Source: Streptomyces bathyalis (GTDB lineage: Bacteria; Actinomycetota; Actinomycetes; Streptomycetales; Streptomycetaceae). Taken from it: DNA of 64,000 nucleotides. A program made the translations under genes and the position numbers. The stretch is taken from contig NZ_CP048882.1 of the NCBI RefSeq assembly GCF_015910445.1, positions 4,836,001-4,900,000 of the forward strand. The letters are read 5' to 3'. Positions 23,438-32,534 of this stretch are shown here, one piece after another (the first letter of the stretch is position 1; each line of letters starts with the position of its first letter). The notes under the pieces are model-generated. The model had not been told where the DNA came from. It made no database searches and saw only the letters and a list, made by a program, of their open reading frames with translations.

Positions 23438-25867
23438 TCAGGGCAGTGCCTGCTCCGTCCAGATCGTCTTGCCCGAGGTCGTGTAGCGGGTGCCCCAGCG
23501 CTGCACCATCTGCGCCACGATGAACAGGCCGCGACCGCCCTCGTCGTCCGTCGCGCTGTGCCGGAGGTTCGGCGAGGTGTGGCCCTTGTCGGAGACCTCG
23601 CAGTGCAGGCTGCGGTCCCGGATGAGCCGCAGATAGACGGGGCCGACCGCGTGCCGGATGGCGTTGGTGACGAGTTCGCTGACGACGAGTTCGGTGGTGA
23701 ACGCCAGCTCGTCCAGGCCCCATTCGGTCAGCTGGTCCATGACCAGGGTCCGTGCGCGGGAGACCGCGCTGGGCTCGGCTTCCAGCTCCCAGCCGATGAC
23801 CTGGTCGGCTCCCAGCTCGTGCGTGCGTGCCAGAAGCAGCGCGGCGTCGTCGGTCGCCGGACCGTCGGGCTGCAGCTCGCTCAGGGTCCGGTCGCACAAC
23901 TCCTCGAGCGTGGCCCGGCGGTCGCTCAGCACGCCCTTGAGCTTCGCGACGCCGGTGTCGATGTCGCGGTCGCGGTCCTGGACGAGCCCTCCGGTGAAAA
24001 GCGCTAGGAGGCTGCCCTCCGGCAGCTCGGTCTCCATCGACTCGAAGGGCAGCCCGCCGACGCCCAGCGGGGGACCGGGCGGGATGTCGAGCAGCTTGAA
24101 GTTGCCTTCCGGATCGACGCTGGCGGCGGGCGGATGCCCGGCGCGGGCGGCGGTGCACATGCGGGAGACCGGGTCGTACACGGCGTAGAGGCAGGCGACG
24201 CCGAGCCCCTCGTCCGTGCCGGGCACGGCACCGGGTTCCTGGTCCTCGGCACCTTGCAGTACGAGGTCGTCCAGCCGGGAGAGCAGCTCGTCGGGAGCGA
24301 GATCCAGCCGGGCCAGGGCCCTGACGGTGGTGCGCAGACGCCCCATGGTGGCGGCAGCGTTCACGCCGTGACCGACCACGTCGCCCACGACCATGCCCAC
24401 GCGCGTCCCGGACAGGGCGATCACGTCGAACCAGTCGCCGCCGACGCCCAGCCCGACGTCGGACGGCAGATAGCGGTGGGCCACCTCGACGGCGGACAGC
24501 TCGGGCAGGCCCCTGGGCAGCAGGTTGCGCTGGAGCGTCAGCGCGGAGGCGCGCTCGCGCGTGTAGCGGCGGGCGTTGTCGATCGACAGCGCGGTGCGGG
24601 TGGCCAGTTCGTTGGCGAGGGAGAGCTCGTCGTGGTCGAAGGGGGCCGGATTGCCGCTGCGCATGAAGGTGACCAGGCCCATCGTCGTGCCCCTGGCGCG
24701 CAGCGGCACGGCGAGCGTGGAGTGGACGCCGTTGTCGTCCTCCTGCGCCTCCGCAGGGCGTTCGCGGTCGACGGTGATGGCCTTGCGGGACGCGAGCGAG
24801 TCGAGCTGCGGCGAGCCGGGCTCGTACTCGACGGGGAAGGGACCGGTGGCGGGCGTGTCCTCGGCACCCGCGTACGGACTGCCGACGCGCTCCACCACTC
24901 TGATCATGGCCGGGGTCTCTCCGTGCGGGCGGGGCTCCTCGCCCTCCAGCACTCCCTCGACCAGGTCCACGGTGACGCTGTCGGCGAAGGCCGGGATGAC
25001 CACTTCGGCGATCTCCCTGGCCGTGGTGATCATGTCGAGCGTGGTGCCGATCCGCACCCCGGCGCGCACCGTCAGCGCGAGACGCTGCTGGGCGCGGTAG
25101 CGGTCGGTGATGTCGAGGGCGTCCTCGCAGACGCCGAGCACGTGTCCGTCGGCGTCCTTGAGCTGGTAGTACGCGCACGACCAGACGTGGTCGTGCTCCG
25201 GGTCGACGGGTGGCCGGGCCTCGTAGAGCACGCCGAAGACCGGCTTGCCGGTATCGATCACGCTCTGCATGACCTCGCCCAGTGAGCTGGGATAGCCCTC
25301 CGAGATCACCTCGCCGCCGTCGTAGAGCTCGTCCACGCGCTTGCCTACGAAGTCGCCGAGGTTTTGGCCCTTGTCTATCTCGCTCTGGTACTTCGCGTTT
25401 ATCCAGGTCAGACGCAGATCGGTGTCGTAGATGCCAAGGCCGATCGGCGACTGGGTCGCGAGCCCGCGGAGCATGGCCTGGTGCGCCTCCCAGCTGCGCA
25501 GCGGTTCCAGCTCCGCCGCGACCATGATCTGCGGGGGCCCGTCCCTCCCGGCGAGGGAGCAGATCGTCGTCGCCACATCGACGTGGTGGCCGTCCCGGTG
25601 ACGCGCGACGCTGGCCTCACTGCGGCATGCCGGGCCGACGGACCGGTCGAGGAGCTCGATGAGCGGCTGTTCCTGGGACGTTCTCTCCACTATCAGCGTC
25701 TCGAGCGGCCGGCCCAGAATCTCGCGCGGTTCATATCCGAAGAGGCCTTCAGCGGCTTCGCTCCACCCGATGATCACGTTCTGGTTGTCGAGCAGCACCG
25801 TGGCGCCACTCGCCACGTCGAGTGGCCCACGGAAGTCGATGGTCTCGGCCTCGCTCCACGCATTCAT
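23438..25867 (-). CDS. PAS/GAF sensor with PP2C (SpoIIE/RsbU) phosphatase and HATPase domains
   Basis: An 809-aa cytoplasmic signalling protein. Two PAS domains come first (about 18-130 with GWSEAAEGLFGYEPREILGR, and 135-260 with LGIYDTDLRLTWINAKY and ending VCEDALDITDR), then a GAF domain (about 290-440), then a SpoIIE-type PP2C domain (about 455-660) with metal-binding VGGDWFDVI and GDVVGHGVNAAATM, and finally a HATPase_c domain of the anti-sigma-kinase type (N-box ELVTNAIRHAV, G-box DDEGGRGLFIV). It combines a phosphatase for an anti-sigma antagonist with a kinase-like domain on one chain. The ligands are unknown. No membrane segment is present. It probably starts a monocistronic unit at the ATG at 25867. 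Confidence 0.92.
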   Translation of the reverse strand: MNAWSEAETIDFRGPLDVASGATVLLDNQNVIIGWSEAAEGLFGYEPREILGRPLETLIVERTSQEQPLIELLDRSVGPACRSEASVARHRDGHHVDVATTICSLAGRDGPPQIMVAAELEPLRSWEAHQAMLRGLATQSPIGLGIYDTDLRLTWINAKYQSEIDKGQNLGDFVGKRVDELYDGGEVISEGYPSSLGEVMQSVIDTGKPVFGVLYEARPPVDPEHDHVWSCAYYQLKDADGHVLGVCEDALDITDRYRAQQRLALTVRAGVRIGTTLDMITTAREIAEVVIPAFADSVTVDLVEGVLEGEEPRPHGETPAMIRVVERVGSPYAGAEDTPATGPFPVEYEPGSPQLDSLASRKAITVDRERPAEAQEDDNGVHSTLAVPLRARGTTMGLVTFMRSGNPAPFDHDELSLANELATRTALSIDNARRYTRERASALTLQRNLLPRGLPELSAVEVAHRYLPSDVGLGVGGDWFDVIALSGTRVGMVVGDVVGHGVNAAATMGRLRTTVRALARLDLAPDELLSRLDDLVLQGAEDQEPGAVPGTDEGLGVACLYAVYDPVSRMCTAARAGHPPAASVDPEGNFKLLDIPPGPPLGVGGLPFESMETELPEGSLLALFTGGLVQDRDRDIDTGVAKLKGVLSDRRATLEELCDRTLSELQPDGPATDDAALLLARTHELGADQVIGWELEAEPSAVSRARTLVMDQLTEWGLDELAFTTELVVSELVTNAIRHAVGPVYLRLIRDRSLHCEVSDKGHTSPNLRHSATDDEGGRGLFIVAQMVQRWGTRYTTSGKTIWTEQALP

Positions 25868-26254
25868 GGCACCAATCCAGCCCGGATACGTTTCTCTTAC
25901 AGGGTCGATCCATACGGGAGCAGATACAACCGCAGCAGGCAGAGCGGTCTCCTATGGTGAAAGCAGAACATAAGGGCACGGAGGCCGCACCGGACGGGTG
26001 TCCCGGAACGGCTTGAATTCGCAGGCGCACGCGGCCACCGCGGGAGCGCACAGGTGCGGGTGTGTGCTCGGTGCGTTCTGCCAGGCGTGATCACGGAGCG
26101 TGGACCGGGGAACCTCCGGCTGTGCGCGGAGCGTCGCGGCCACTGCGGGCAGGCGCTTCGAGGGGGGGCTATTTCGAGGGGGCTATTCCGCCTGCGAGCG
26201 CCCCTCCGTGGCCGCCCCGCGGGCAAGGGCTGGCGCGCTGCGGGGCAAGGCTCC
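25868..26254. other. non-coding gap with a short direct repeat
   Basis: No credible gene lies in these 387 bp. The segment nearest the phosphatase start (25880-25960) is relatively A/T-rich and probably holds its promoter. A direct repeat TTCGAGGGGG followed by CTATT occurs at 26157-26172 and 26173-26187, with two extra G in the first copy. Confidence 0.5.
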
Positions 26255-26581
26255 CTACTGCGGGCCCCGCGGGTCCCGCCGCTGACGGCGCGCGACATGA
26301 CGCCGCCCGGGCTTGGAGGGGCCCGGACGTTCGGACCGGGGAGTGGAGCAGGTCGGACACCAGTAGCCGATCCCCTGCGTGAAGGTCCAGCCCTGTTCCT
26401 CGAGATAGGGGGCCGCACGTGTGCTGCTGTGCAGGATGTGCCCGAACAGGTCGTCCTCTATCGGCGGCGGGGGCTCGTTGATCACGAGGTCGAACACCGC
26501 GCGGGCCGGGCAGCCGACGTCGTCACAGGCCAGGTAGAAGCGGACGGGCCCAGGTGCCTCCCCCTCGGTCATCAAACTCAT
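26255..26581 (-). CDS. small cysteine-containing hypothetical protein
   Basis: A 108-aa protein I cannot assign to a characterised family. Its body is well-formed: FYLACDDVGCPARAVFDLVINEPPPPIEDDLFGHILHSSTRAAPYLEEQGW-type sequence, with CDDVGC at about 19-24 and CPTC at about 74-77 giving four cysteines that could bind one zinc. The C-terminal 30 residues are basic and Arg-rich. Codon use is normal for the genome and the ATG at 26581 is preceded by a weak purine tract. It resembles short Streptomyces zinc-ribbon-like hypotheticals. It stands alone, with non-coding sequence on both sides. Confidence 0.6.
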   Translation of the reverse strand: MSLMTEGEAPGPVRFYLACDDVGCPARAVFDLVINEPPPPIEDDLFGHILHSSTRAAPYLEEQGWTFTQGIGYWCPTCSTPRSERPGPSKPGRRHVARRQRRDPRGPQ

Positions 26582-26917
26582 GTCTCAACGCTATTCAGCG
26601 CACGCAGGTGTGGTGGGGCTGTTGAGGAAGCGGGGCCGAAGGCTTCGCACCGTGCGGCCATTCCGGCCATCCGGCACCCGCACGGCCGGTGTCCGTGCCG
26701 CGCGATCCCTGTGCGGCCCCGCTCCTGCCCGTCGGCACACCGCCGGGCCGTCACGGCGCCGGGGCTTTGGTCCGCTCCGTGGGCAATCACCTGTGTCGCG
26801 GCCCAGCAGTCTCCGGGACCGGAACATTTGGGAGATGCTGAGAGCAATCAGACGGATACGCCGGATCCGGACGGCCCGCAGTGCACCGCGGGGCCCGCTC
26901 AAGCGCCCTGGAGTGGC
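26582..26917. other. non-coding gap before the DMT transporter
   Basis: Open frames here have no recognisable protein character and are read through from shadows. The A/T-richer piece around 26815-26870 (GGAACATTTGGGAG, GCAATCAGACGGATACG) may carry the promoter of the following gene and, on the other strand, of the small gene at 26255-26581. Confidence 0.4.
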
Positions 26918-27838
26918 ATGTCGATCATGGTCTACGTGTACGGCCTGGTCGGGGCCTGCTTTCTGGGCCTCGGGTTCGTACTCCAGCAGGAGGCCGCAGC
27001 CCGCGCCCCGCTGGCCGACATCCTCTCCTTCCGGCTGCTGCTGGACCTGATGAAGGTCCCGCGCTGGCTGCTCGGCATCGGCTTCATGGTGATCGGCCAG
27101 CTCCTCAGTGCCGCCGCGCTGGCACAGGGGGACGTCTCACGAGTCGCGCCGCTGCTGGCCACCAACCTGCTCTTCGCGATGGCGCTGGCACGGCGGATCA
27201 GCGGGCAGCGGCTCGGCGGAAGCGGCTGGGCGGGGGTGGTGCTGCTCAGCGGAGGCGTGGCCGCATTCGTTGCCGCGGGATCCCCGCAGGGCAACGACGA
27301 CGCTCAGATCGGTGCCTTCCGGCGCTGGCTCGTGCTGGGGTCGGTGGTGGCGGTGGCCCTGGTGATGGTCGTGATCGCCCGTAATCTGCGGCTGGCCGAG
27401 GAGCCTCCGCTCCTGGCCGGAGCGGCAGGAGTGCTCTACGGAGTCCAGGACGCCCTGACCCGGGAGGCGAGCACGGTGTTCAGCGACTCCGGCCTCGTCG
27501 GGCTGGTCACGAGCTGGCAGCCGTACGTCATCGTCACATCGGCCGTCATCGGACTGGTTCTCGTGCAGAGCGCCTTCGAAGCCGGGGCACTGCGGCAGTC
27601 CCTGCCCGCGCTGACGGCCGCGGAGCCACTTTCCGGAATCGCGTGCAGCATCGGGTTCCTCGGCGACACCGTTCGCTTGACGCCGCTGGCGGTCACCTGG
27701 GAAATCCTGGGGCTGGGGGCGGCCATCGGCGGAGTCTTCCTTCTGGGACGCCACCCGGCGATGCCGACCGGGGCGCCCGGCCTGTCCCCGCCCTCGGACG
27801 AGAAGCAGGCGTACGACGACAGCGGACGTCCGCGCTAG
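26918..27838 (+). CDS. DMT-superfamily (EamA-like) membrane transporter
   Basis: A 306-aa integral membrane protein with about nine hydrophobic helices, starting VYVYGLVGACFLGLGFVLQQEAAARAP. Other helices include WLLGIGFMVIGQLLSAAALAQG, WAGVVLLSGGVAAFVAAGS and LVLGSVVAVALVMVVIAR. It has the two-repeat, ten-helix style of drug/metabolite transporters of the short actinobacterial type; substrate is unknown. The ATG at 26918 follows CTGGAGTGGC; the long frame extending upstream to 26054 is not coding-like. The hydrophilic tail (SPPSDEKQAYDDSGRPR) is cytoplasmic. It converges on the MFS gene with only a weak stem (CCCGCC/GGCGGG) between them. Confidence 0.82.
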   Translation: MSIMVYVYGLVGACFLGLGFVLQQEAAARAPLADILSFRLLLDLMKVPRWLLGIGFMVIGQLLSAAALAQGDVSRVAPLLATNLLFAMALARRISGQRLGGSGWAGVVLLSGGVAAFVAAGSPQGNDDAQIGAFRRWLVLGSVVAVALVMVVIARNLRLAEEPPLLAGAAGVLYGVQDALTREASTVFSDSGLVGLVTSWQPYVIVTSAVIGLVLVQSAFEAGALRQSLPALTAAEPLSGIACSIGFLGDTVRLTPLAVTWEILGLGAAIGGVFLLGRHPAMPTGAPGLSPPSDEKQAYDDSGRPR

Positions 27839-27915
27839 CGGAACCCGCCCCGACCACGGGAGGCGGGCCCGGGAGCCGGCGACCACCCGCCTCGCCGGAT
27901 CCACGACGGGGCGTA

Positions 27916-29526
27916 TCAACCGGGGGGCGGCGGCGGGCCGTGATCCACGGCGGGGTGCGATTCGGTGCCCTGACGGTCCGTCCACACATCGGCCAGGGCC
28001 GCCGTCAGCGCGATCAGGACGAAGACGACGGAGAGCACCAGCCCGTGCTGGTACGCCGAGCGCCAGTCGGCCTCGGCCGGCGGGCCGTGGCCCGCGTTCA
28101 GCCGGGTGAAGAAGAGGGATCCCACGCCCGCGATGCCGACCGATGCCCCGATGCGCTGCCCGGTCTGCAGCACTCCGGCAGCGCTGCCGCCCCGCGCCAC
28201 CGGCACCTGGGAGAGGGTCAGCGCCTGGTTCGGGGCGATGACGAATCCGGTGCCCAGCCCCGCGAGCAGCAGCGGAATCATCAGGTACCAGCCGGTGCTG
28301 TGCCCCTCGACCTCGTGTGCCGTGAGCGCGGTTCCCGCCAGTCCGAGCGCGGTCAGCGCGAGGCCACCGGCCACGAGCCTGCGCCCGTACCGGTCGACGT
28401 ACCGCCCGCCGAGCAGCGAGGTCGTTCCCGACCCCAGCGCGAACGGCGTGATGGCGAGTCCCGCCTGCAGCGCGCTGTAGTGCAGCCCGCTCTGCAGATA
28501 GAGCGTGGTGATGAAGAAGATCGACGTGAAGCCCGCGAACTGGAAGACGATCAGCAGGCAGCCCGTCCAGTACGAGCGGACGCGGAAGAGCGAGAGCGCC
28601 ACCAGCGGTTCGGTCTCGCGCCGTGAGCACCGCGACTCCCACCGGACGAAGCAGGCCAGCAGCACCGCCGCGAGGAGCAGCAGCAGCCACTTGCCGTCGC
28701 CCTTCCACTGCTGGGCCTGGACGAACGGCAGCAGGATCGCGAGGACGCCCGCGCCCAGCAGGGCCACGCCCACCGGGTCGAGGCTCCGGGACCACTGGCG
28801 CGCACCGGCGGTGGGGGTGTCGGGCAGCAGTCGGCGGGCGAGGAAGAGGCAGAGGATGCCGATGGGGAGGTTGACGTAGAAGACCCAGCGCCAGCCCTCG
28901 TCCGCCCCGGCCGCCTGGATGATCACGCCGCCCAGCAGCGGTCCGACGGCGGTGGAGACGCCGACGACCGTGCCGAACATGCCGAAGGCCCGGGCCCGTT
29001 CCCGTCCGGAGAACATCTGCTGGATCAGGGCCGAGATCTGCGGTGCGATCAGCCCGCCGCCCAGACCCTGCACCAGCCGCGCGGCCACGAGCCACGCACT
29101 CGTACGGGCGGCCCCGCACGCGGCGGAGGCCAGAGTGAACAGGGCCAGGCCGACCATGAAGACCAGGCGGCGGCCTCGCGCGTCGCCCAGCCGCCCGGCG
29201 GGTACGAGGAAGAGCCCGAAGGAGAGCGCGTAGCCCGAGAGCACCCACTGGAGCTCGGACTCGGTGGTGTGCAGGCCCTCCCGTACGGACGGCAGGGCCA
29301 CGTTGACGATCGAGACGTCCAGCAGCGTCATGAAGCCCGCGACGAGACAGACCGCCAGGGCCTTCCAGCGCCGTGAGCGTGTGCCGGACTCCGACTCGGG
29401 CCCGGGTCCGGGCTCCGGTTCCGGGCCCGCGGGCGATCTCGCTTCGGGCACTGACGCTCCTCGCTCTGCGCACGCCGGGTCGCGCTCGCGAGTACCCAGC
29501 CGGGCCGCAAGATTCGCTCGCGTCAT
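27916..29526 (-). CDS. DHA2-family (EmrB/QacA-type) MFS drug exporter
   Basis: A 536-aa proton antiporter with 14 predicted helices. After a 50-residue Pro/Glu/Ser-rich cytoplasmic lead (GPEPEPGPGPESESG), helix 1 carries the DHA2 mark LLDVSIVNVALPSV, followed by LQWVLSGYALSFGLFLVPAGRLGDARGRR (motif A) and motif C-like VGVSTAVGPLLGGVI. Such proteins export lipophilic drugs, dyes or endogenous metabolites. No TetR or MarR regulator is adjacent, so control is unclear. A start codon further inside the lead is possible. The gene is convergent with the DMT transporter. Confidence 0.9.
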   Translation of the reverse strand: MTRANLAARLGTRERDPACAERGASVPEARSPAGPEPEPGPGPESESGTRSRRWKALAVCLVAGFMTLLDVSIVNVALPSVREGLHTTESELQWVLSGYALSFGLFLVPAGRLGDARGRRLVFMVGLALFTLASAACGAARTSAWLVAARLVQGLGGGLIAPQISALIQQMFSGRERARAFGMFGTVVGVSTAVGPLLGGVIIQAAGADEGWRWVFYVNLPIGILCLFLARRLLPDTPTAGARQWSRSLDPVGVALLGAGVLAILLPFVQAQQWKGDGKWLLLLLAAVLLACFVRWESRCSRRETEPLVALSLFRVRSYWTGCLLIVFQFAGFTSIFFITTLYLQSGLHYSALQAGLAITPFALGSGTTSLLGGRYVDRYGRRLVAGGLALTALGLAGTALTAHEVEGHSTGWYLMIPLLLAGLGTGFVIAPNQALTLSQVPVARGGSAAGVLQTGQRIGASVGIAGVGSLFFTRLNAGHGPPAEADWRSAYQHGLVLSVVFVLIALTAALADVWTDRQGTESHPAVDHGPPPPPG

Positions 29527-29711
29527 GCATCTTGTCCGCGCGTCCGGGCGGATGTGCGCGCTGCCGGCCGGCCGGCGACCGCGAGGGCAGGAGGGCGGGG
29601 CCGGGGCTGCTCGCGGAGCGGCTGCTGCTGCTCGCCGGCGCCCCGTACATCGGGCACCGCAGGGGGCGGGCCGACGTACGGGGCTGGGCGAACCCTGCGC
29701 GGAAGGGAGCG

Positions 29712-30335
29712 CTACTTCTTCAGCAGCTCCCGCATCTCCTTGATCTCACCGGTCTGTGAGCGCCTGATGTCGCGGGCCATGGCCTTCGCCGGCTTGTACG
29801 AGCCGTCCGACTCCTCTGTGCGTGCCATGTCGACGGCGCCCTCGTGATGTGCCGTCATCATCCGCAGGAATTCGCGGTCGAACTTCTCGCCGGACAGCTT
29901 CTTGAGCTTCTCCATGTCCTCGGGCGTCATCATCCCGGCCATGGAGTGACCCGAGTGCGCCGAGTGTTCCTGGCCGGGGGCGGGGACCTTCTCGCCCCAC
30001 GACTTCAGCCATCCCGACATCTTCTCAATCTCGGGCTCCTGGGCCTTGCTGATCCGCACGGAGAGCGACTTCACCTTCGCCGACTCCGCACGGGACGAGG
30101 CCAGTTCGGACATCTCCACGGCCTGGCGGTGGTGCGGGATCATGCCCTGCGCGAAGGAGACGTCGGCTGCGCCCGCGCTCTTCGCGGGCTTCTTTCCGCT
30201 GTCGTGGCCCGAGCCGTGGCCGTTGCCGGACGCCTGGTCCTGGCCGCTGCCGCATGCGGCGAGCGCCAGCGCCGCGACGGCGGCGGACGCGGCGGCGGTC
30301 ACCACGCGGCTGAGGGAAGAACGTTGTGTGCTCAT
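29712..30335 (-). CDS. DUF305 lipoprotein
   Basis: A 207-aa secreted lipoprotein: signal peptide with lipobox LAAC (Cys at 28), a His/Gly-rich linker (GNGHGSGHDSGKK), and a DUF305 four-helix domain with two symmetric histidine motifs, MIPHHRQAVEM near residue 65 and MMTAHHEGAVDM near 158. The paired HH motifs on Met-rich helices are the presumed metal site; DUF305 is ferritin-like and often found beside copper-handling genes. A Met/His loop (HSAHSGHSMAGMM) lies between them. It is transcribed after a His-rich DUF6153-like gene, 87 bp downstream of it. A role in metal binding outside the cell is inference from residues and context. Confidence 0.88.
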   Translation of the reverse strand: MSTQRSSLSRVVTAAASAAVAALALAACGSGQDQASGNGHGSGHDSGKKPAKSAGAADVSFAQGMIPHHRQAVEMSELASSRAESAKVKSLSVRISKAQEPEIEKMSGWLKSWGEKVPAPGQEHSAHSGHSMAGMMTPEDMEKLKKLSGEKFDREFLRMMTAHHEGAVDMARTEESDGSYKPAKAMARDIRRSQTGEIKEMRELLKK

Positions 30336-30422
30336 GGTCGTACTGCTCCTGCGTGTCGAAGAGTTGCTGTTTCCGGGTGCACCTGATCGGCGGCGGCCCC
30401 GGGACCGCGCCGTGAGGCGCCC

Positions 30423-30977
30423 CTATATGCGCAGGAGTTGAAGCCGGTGAAGTGAGGGTGGCGCCCGTTCCGCGCCGGTGTCCGGCCGGCACCACCCGTC
30501 GAGGTCCTCCTCCGGCTGCGGGCCGGCCGCCTCGATGGAGGCGGGGCCGTCCATGCTCGGGGAGCCGCTGGTGCCGCTCGCCGAACAGGCCGCATCGGCG
30601 TGTGCGACGTGCCCGCCCAGCCCGTCGCACTCGCACTGGCCCGCGTGCTCGTCCCCCGGTCCGATGCGCGGGCTCTCACCGTCGGCATCGCCGTGGACGT
30701 GAGCGTTGCCGTGGGCGTGGACGTGAGCGGTGCCGTGGGCGTGGACGTGAGCGGTGCCGTGGGCGGCGTGACGGCCTGCGGCGTGACCGCCCGCGGCCGC
30801 TGCTTCCGGCGCCGAGTGCGCCGTCGCCCGGTGCGGGTGAGTTTCGGGGGGCGGCGCCGCCCCGAGCCCGTGCATCGCGAGCAGCCCGCACAGGACCGCC
30901 ATGACCAGCAACGGCAGCGCCCAGGCGCGCCCCTGGAGAGGGGATGCGGGAGACGCCGTCGGGCGGTTGCTGATCAC
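30423..30977 (-). CDS. DUF6153-like His-rich membrane protein
   Basis: A 184-aa protein starting at GTG 30977. One membrane helix near the N-terminus (LPLLVMAVLCGLLAMHGLGA, about 21-40) is followed by an extracytoplasmic, strongly His/Ala-rich stretch with three tandem AHVHAHG-type octapeptides (about 72-98), then CECDG and a Cys, and a conserved C-terminal end LHRLQLLRI that matches DUF6153 proteins as I remember them. The histidine repeat would bind Cu, Zn or Ni ions. It is upstream of, and probably cotranscribed with, the DUF305 lipoprotein. The repeat is encoded by a perfect-to-near-perfect 24-bp tandem triplication. Confidence 0.75.
   Translation of the reverse strand: MISNRPTASPASPLQGRAWALPLLVMAVLCGLLAMHGLGAAPPPETHPHRATAHSAPEAAAAGGHAAGRHAAHGTAHVHAHGTAHVHAHGNAHVHGDADGESPRIGPGDEHAGQCECDGLGGHVAHADAACSASGTSGSPSMDGPASIEAAGPQPEEDLDGWCRPDTGAERAPPSLHRLQLLRI
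30693..30764. repeat. three tandem copies of a 24-bp unit inside the His-rich gene
   Basis: Copies at 30693-30716, 30717-30740 and 30741-30764 are identical except for one base in the first copy. On the minus strand the unit codes for eight residues with three His. Being a multiple of 3, copy number can change by slippage without breaking the frame. Confidence 0.85.
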
Positions 30978-31091
30978 GGACGCATCGTACGGGGACGGAT
31001 CCGGGCGCAGGCCGAGTTGTGCCCGATGGCAAAGGTTCCTGCCCTCGCCGCCCGTGGCCCCCTCGGTGGACCGGCCGCGCGAGGAGCGCCG

Positions 31092-32084
31092 TCAGGGGAC
31101 GCGGGCGCTGAACTGGCGGCGGTACGCGCTGGGCGAGAGGCCCGTACGTCGCCGCAGCTGGGCGCGGAGGTTGGCCGCCGTGCCGAGTCCGCTGGCGCGG
31201 GCCACCGTCCCGAGGGCGCCCTGGCCGCGCTCGATCAGCCGGCAGGCCAGCGCGACGCGCTCGCCCGTCAGCCACGCCAGCGGTGTCGTGCCCAGCTCGG
31301 CCTGGAACCGCCGGTGCAGAGTGGCGGGGCTGACAGCGGCGCGAGCCGCCAGGCCCGTCACGGTCAGCGGCTCGTCCAGCCGCTCCCGGGCCCACTCGAG
31401 TACCGGCGCGAGCGAGGCGTCCCGGGTGACCGGCACGGGACGTTCCACGAACTGCCGCTGCCCTCCGTCGCGGTGGGCGGCGAAGACGAGGCGGCGACTG
31501 ACCGCGTTCGCCACCTCGGCGCCGTGGTCGCGCCCGATGACATGGAGGCCGAGATCCAGGGCCGCCGCGCTGCCCGCAGCGGTGAGGATGCCGCCGTCCT
31601 CGACGAAGAGGACGTCCGGCTCCAGCCGCACCGCCGGGTGGCGGGATGCGAAGAGGTCCGCCCAGCGCCAGTGCGTCGTGGCGCGGCGGCCGTCGAGCAC
31701 ACCTGCCTCGGCCAGGGTGAAGGTGCCCGTGCAGAAGCTGATGAGGCGTGCTCCGCGCCTCGAGGCCCTGCATACGGCCTCCAGCACCGCGCCGCCCGGG
31801 CGCACCTCCGGGTCCGGACGGTTCGGCACGATGACCGTGTCCGCCTCGTCCGCCGCGGTCAGGTCCGCCACCCCGGAGAGCGTGAACATCCCGATGTGCA
31901 TGGGGACTTCGCGGGTCGCGGCACACACCGTGAACTCGTACCAGGGCCGTCGCAGCTCAGGGCGCCGCAGCCCGAAGAGCTCGGTGGCGACACCCAGCTC
32001 GAAGGGGTTCGAGCCCTCGTCCACGATGACGGCGACACGATGCGGCCGGGCGGGCCCGGGCGGTTGCGAGGATTCTTGCGCCAC
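31092..32084 (-). CDS. GlxA-type transcriptional regulator (DJ-1/PfpI plus AraC HTH)
   Basis: A 330-aa regulator. The N-terminal DJ-1/PfpI-like domain (about 15-190) has HRVAVIVDEGSNPFELGVATELFG and the nucleophile-elbow region ARLISFCTGTFTLAEAGVLDGRRATTHW, with Cys at the elbow. The C-terminal AraC double HTH (about 225-325) has VTGLAARAAVSPATLHRRFQAELGTTPLAWL and SGLGTAANLRAQLRRRTGLSPSAYRRQF. GTG at 32084 is chosen because the frame upstream crosses the divergent cupin gene. It is divergent from the cupin with a 51-bp gap, so it may control that gene. The ligand is unknown. Confidence 0.88.
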   Translation of the reverse strand: MAQESSQPPGPARPHRVAVIVDEGSNPFELGVATELFGLRRPELRRPWYEFTVCAATREVPMHIGMFTLSGVADLTAADEADTVIVPNRPDPEVRPGGAVLEAVCRASRRGARLISFCTGTFTLAEAGVLDGRRATTHWRWADLFASRHPAVRLEPDVLFVEDGGILTAAGSAAALDLGLHVIGRDHGAEVANAVSRRLVFAAHRDGGQRQFVERPVPVTRDASLAPVLEWARERLDEPLTVTGLAARAAVSPATLHRRFQAELGTTPLAWLTGERVALACRLIERGQGALGTVARASGLGTAANLRAQLRRRTGLSPSAYRRQFSARVP

Positions 32085-32135
32085 ATGCGATTCCCAGCAC
32101 TCCCGTGCCGCGTCCACCAGGGCGACGATGACCTC

Positions 32136-32534
32136 ATGAGAGACGAACCGATCGATCTGAGCACCGCCCTCGCCGGTTTCGACCAGCTGTGGAGCCCGCG
32201 CATCGTCTCGCGGGTCAACGACTACGACGTCCGCGTCGCCAAGGTTGCGGGCGAACATCTGTGGCACGCGCACGAGGACACCGACGAGTTCTTCCTCGTG
32301 CTCGACGGAGAGCTGAGCATCGCCCTGCGTGACGGCGACGGCGACGACGGGCGGACCGTGGTGCTCGGCAAGGGGTCGGTCTTCGTCGTCCCACGGGGTG
32401 TGGAGCACAAGCCGTCCTCGGCCGGGGGCGCCTCGATCCTCCTCTTCGAACCGTCCGGAACCTCGTCCGTCGGCGACAGGCACGACCCCGTACCCGGGCA
32501 CGTCGACGCCACCACCGGTCACGCCCTGGACTGA
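32136..32534 (+). CDS. cupin-domain protein
   Basis: A 132-aa single-domain cupin. Motif 1 is HLWHAHEDTDEFFLVLDGEL (about 43-62) with the two His and one Glu metal ligands, and motif 2 is GSVFVVPRGVEHKP (about 78-91) with the third His. The fold binds one divalent metal and could be an isomerase, dioxygenase or ligand-binding protein; no substrate can be inferred. The ATG at 32136 is short but agrees with small cupins of this group. It is divergent from the GlxA-type regulator. Confidence 0.85.
   Translation: MRDEPIDLSTALAGFDQLWSPRIVSRVNDYDVRVAKVAGEHLWHAHEDTDEFFLVLDGELSIALRDGDGDDGRTVVLGKGSVFVVPRGVEHKPSSAGGASILLFEPSGTSSVGDRHDPVPGHVDATTGHALD

Noticed and set aside
27137..29650. 837-aa open frame on the minus strand
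   Set aside because: It overlaps the DMT gene antisense and the MFS gene in the wrong frame; the MFS protein at 27916-29526 explains the region.
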